Shown: piece after piece, positions 61,701 through 64,000 of the stretch | Layout of the letters: every line of letters begins with the position of its first letter | Position numbering within the stretch: the first letter of the stretch is position 1 | Assembly (NCBI GenBank): GCA_964036295.1 | Contig: OZ038470.1 | Location: forward strand, 13,273,578-13,337,577 | DNA length: 64,000 bases | Direction: 5' to 3' | Source: Plumapathes pennacea | Lineage: Eukaryota > Cnidaria > Anthozoa > Antipatharia > Myriopathidae | Program-made: the position numbers and the translations under genes | Notes under the pieces: model-generated | Databases searched by the model: none | Told to the model about the DNA's origin: nothing | Seen by the model: only the letters and a program-made list of their open reading frames with translations

Positions 61701-63629
61701 GTCTTATTAAAGGAAGTGTGACCCTTCCTTTTCGAGTTGTCTGAACACTCGTACTTTGCTATCACTATTATTTTTTTAACTGCGGCTTTCATGTGTAACG
61801 TTTCAATGGATTATTTTAAAACCGCCGAAGGCGAAAATCTAGTAGTAATTGTATCGTGATTTTGTTTTGGGCAATTATGGGATCAGCATTGCTTCCGTAA
61901 GTGCGCATGTTTACAGTATAACGTTCATTTCAGAAACTATTTGTCTTGTATTTAACTGTGATGCTTCTATGTGCTGTAAAATATCTGTATATTTGTTATA
62001 GTGAGCGTTTGAATAGATGCACTGGCAATGTTGTTTTTTCGTCCACAATGCGGATCCCATAATTGCGCCAAATAGAATCACGATACAATTACTACTAGAT
62101 TTTCGCCTACGGCGGTTTTAAAAAGTTGCATTGAAACGTTATGCATGCAGGCAAATAGATAAATTAAAATTAAAAGAAAAACAAAACAACTGTGAATACT
62201 ACTGCTCGCAGGTAGGCAGTACATCAAGGAATTGGAAGTTTACTGAGCTGAAGAAATATGCCTCAACAGGATTGGGTCTGAAGGAGGGTACGTTTTTATT
62301 TGTGGGCTGGGGGATTCTTTTGTATTAGGAAGTCATTATTTAATACTCCTTGAATTAGTCTTTTTAAAAGAAGTGTGACCCTTCCTTTTCGAGTTGTCTG
62401 AACACTCGTACTTTGCTATCACTATTATTTTTTTAACTGCGGCTTTCATGTGTAACGTTTCAATGGATTATTTTAAAACCGCCGAAGGCGAAAATCTAGT
62501 AGTAATTGTATCGTGATTTTGTTTGGGGCAATTATGGGATCAGCATTGCTTCCGTAAGTGCGCATGTTTACAGTATAACGTTTATTTCAGAAAATATTTG
62601 TCTTGTATTTAACTTTGATGCATCTATGTGCTGTAAAATATCTGTATATTTGTTATAGTGAGCGTTTGAATAGATGCACTGGCAATGTTGTTTTTTCGTC
62701 CACAATGCGGATCCCATAATTGCGCCAAATAGAATCACGATACAATTACTACTAGATTTTCGCGTACGGCGGTTTTAAAAAGTTGCATTGAAACGTTATG
62801 CATGCAGGCAAATAGATAAATTAAAATTAAAAGAAAAACAAAACAACTGTGAATACTACTGCTCGCAGGTAGACAGCTCATCAAGGAATTGGAAATTTAG
62901 TGAGCTGTAGAAATATGCTGCAACAGGATTGGGTCTGAAGGAAGGTACGTTTTTATTTGTGGGCTGGGGGATTCTTTTGTATTAGGAAGTCATTATTTAA
63001 TACTCCTTGAATTAGTCTTATTAAAACAAGTGTGACCCTTCCTTTTCGAGTTGTCTGAACACTCGTACTTTGCTATCATTATTATTTTTTTTAACTGCGG
63101 CCTCCATGTGTAGCGTTTCAATGGATTATTTTAAAAGCGCCGAAGGCGAAAATCTAGTAGTAATTGTATTGTGATTTTGTTTGGCGCAATTGTGGGATCA
63201 GCATTGCTTCCGTAAGTGCGCATGTTTACAGTATAACGTTTATTTCAGAAAATATTTGTCTTGTATTTAACAGTGATGCGTTTATGTGCTGTATAATATC
63301 TGTATATCTTTTATATTGAGCGTTGGAATTGATGCACTGGCAATGTTGTTTGTTCGTCCGTAATGCGTATCCCATAATTGCACCAAACAGATTCACGATA
63401 CAATTACTACTAGATTTTCGCCTACGGCGGTTTTAAAAAATTGCATTGAAACGTTATGTATGCAGTCGAATACGGTTACTATGGCTTCAAAATTATCAAA
63501 AAATTCTTCTGTGATGATCGTGAGATCCTGGGAACGAGAGTTACCGCTGGCGTAATTGACCGCTCCATCGTAAACAGACGGTCATGTTTTGAGCTGGTTT
63601 TGAGGATGTTTACTTTACAGAGTCGATAA
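55767..63629 (+). CDS. Possible gene 3' part split by the tandem array, unrecognised
   Basis: Three splice-bounded segments keep one frame: 55767-55846 (YTAYQEVEKFTELKKY, then RASTGFEPKE), 56082-56198 (KDYKEDNKETALVV, then TPDLLLSVVPTLWPRGG) and 63466-63629 (EYGYYGFKIIKKFFCDDREI, then GTRVTAGVIDRS). All join in phase 1, and the last ends at TAA 63627-63629. The acceptor of the last segment lies in sequence identical to the end of an array unit. Exon 1 has a diverged copy inside each of the ten array units. I do not recognise the protein, found no start codon or upstream exon, and cannot exclude that these are chance frames. The 56082 segment also has a second open frame with several cysteines. 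Confidence 0.35.
56590..63465. repeat. Tandem array of ~10 units of ~657 bp
   Basis: The word (C)GCCTACGGCGGTTTTAAAAA recurs at 56819, 57475, 58133, 58801, 59459, 60116, 60774 (variant), 61447, 62104, 62761 (variant) and 63419. Spacings are 656-658 bp except 668 and 673, where an A run is expanded (58207-58225, 60849-60870). Units are very similar, with the outermost most diverged. Each unit has a ~95-bp inverted repeat: AACGTTTCAATGGATTATTT...GGCGAAAATCTAGTAGTAATT on one side and the inverse AATTACTACTAGATTTTCGCC...TTGCATTGAAACGTT on the other, ~155 bp apart. Between successive inverted repeats lies an exon-like 76-bp segment with a CGCAG acceptor and a GTACGT donor. The 65-codon frames in seven units begin at TTG, not ATG. 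Confidence 0.95.
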
Positions 63630-64000
63630 GCCTTTGTATCAGCCAGATTTCTCAAGTCTGAAGGATGAAAATTTCAGGTATGAAGTCTTTTTGTGTTGTA
63701 TTGCACATTATTTCTTTACGTGTGCCCAAGTTCACGCACAGAAATGGTTAGATCAATTCAGGATAGTGCGAAAGCTCTAGTCAGTGAAGCAGTGTTAATA
63801 TCAGGATATAAGAATAATACCACAGTCTATTAATGTGATTGGTAAAATTAAGCTCACTTTAAATATCGGTTTATCCAGGTCCAAAAACTCTCATAAACTG
63901 AATTTGTTCACGATCGTTTAGACTTATTTTGTTCATATGGTGGTGTCCAGATAATAGGGTAGGATGGATGTCATTTGAAACCATCACTCTGGGGAACACC
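63630..64000. other. End of window, no gene seen
   Basis: AT-rich sequence after the last putative exon. There is no AATAAA close to the stop at 63629, no repeat family recognised elsewhere in the window, and no open frame of note. Confidence 0.5.

Noticed and set aside
56846-62328. Seven tandem 65-codon frames with near-identical protein, resembling a multigene cluster
   Set aside because: The frames start at TTG rather than ATG, are parts of satellite units, and are kept alike by recent duplication. Other units have them shifted or stopped. I treat them as array content and not as genes.

Overview
The window looks like animal nuclear DNA, most likely from an anthozoan cnidarian such as a reef coral. 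The evidence is intron-rich genes with standard GT-AG splice sites, metazoan gene families (a GLUT-type sugar transporter, an F-box/kelch protein like FBXO42, mitochondrial SCO1, a doublecortin-plus-EMAP protein, a CYP2-clan P450 and a secreted EGF/TLDc protein), and AT-rich spacers full of small inverted-repeat transposons and minisatellites. The coral assignment is inference; no marker in the window proves it. I assembled gene models by hand from splice sites, reading-frame continuity and family knowledge. In each of the five intact multi-exon genes the joined exons give a length divisible by three.

Layout: 268-757, a doubtful 3' end of a + strand gene. 2143-9905, a class I GLUT (SLC2A) gene with two alternative first exons. 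12037-12843, an intronless - strand gene that I do not recognise. 13902-16596, an FBXO42-like gene. 17377-20514, SCO1. 20515-29923, a 9.4 kb repeat-rich gap holding a 3.9 kb element with ~1.1 kb inverted arms. 29924-34863, a secreted protein with coiled coil, two EGF domains and a TLDc domain. 36290-51585, a 20-exon DCX-EMAP gene of 1180 residues whose introns carry several unrelated minisatellites. 52557-55198, a decaying - strand P450 locus. 55767-63629, a possible small gene split by a ~6.6 kb tandem array of ~657-bp units.

The genes do not form a pathway. They are independent housekeeping genes (sugar uptake, ubiquitin ligase substrate selection, copper delivery to cytochrome oxidase, microtubule binding) plus an extracellular protein and a degraded detoxification or steroid-type P450. 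The least explained parts are the alternative GLUT first exons, the giant foldback element, the exon-bearing 657-bp array, the DCX-EMAP tail cut by single-base stops in an in-frame 111-bp repeat, and the secreted TLDc protein.
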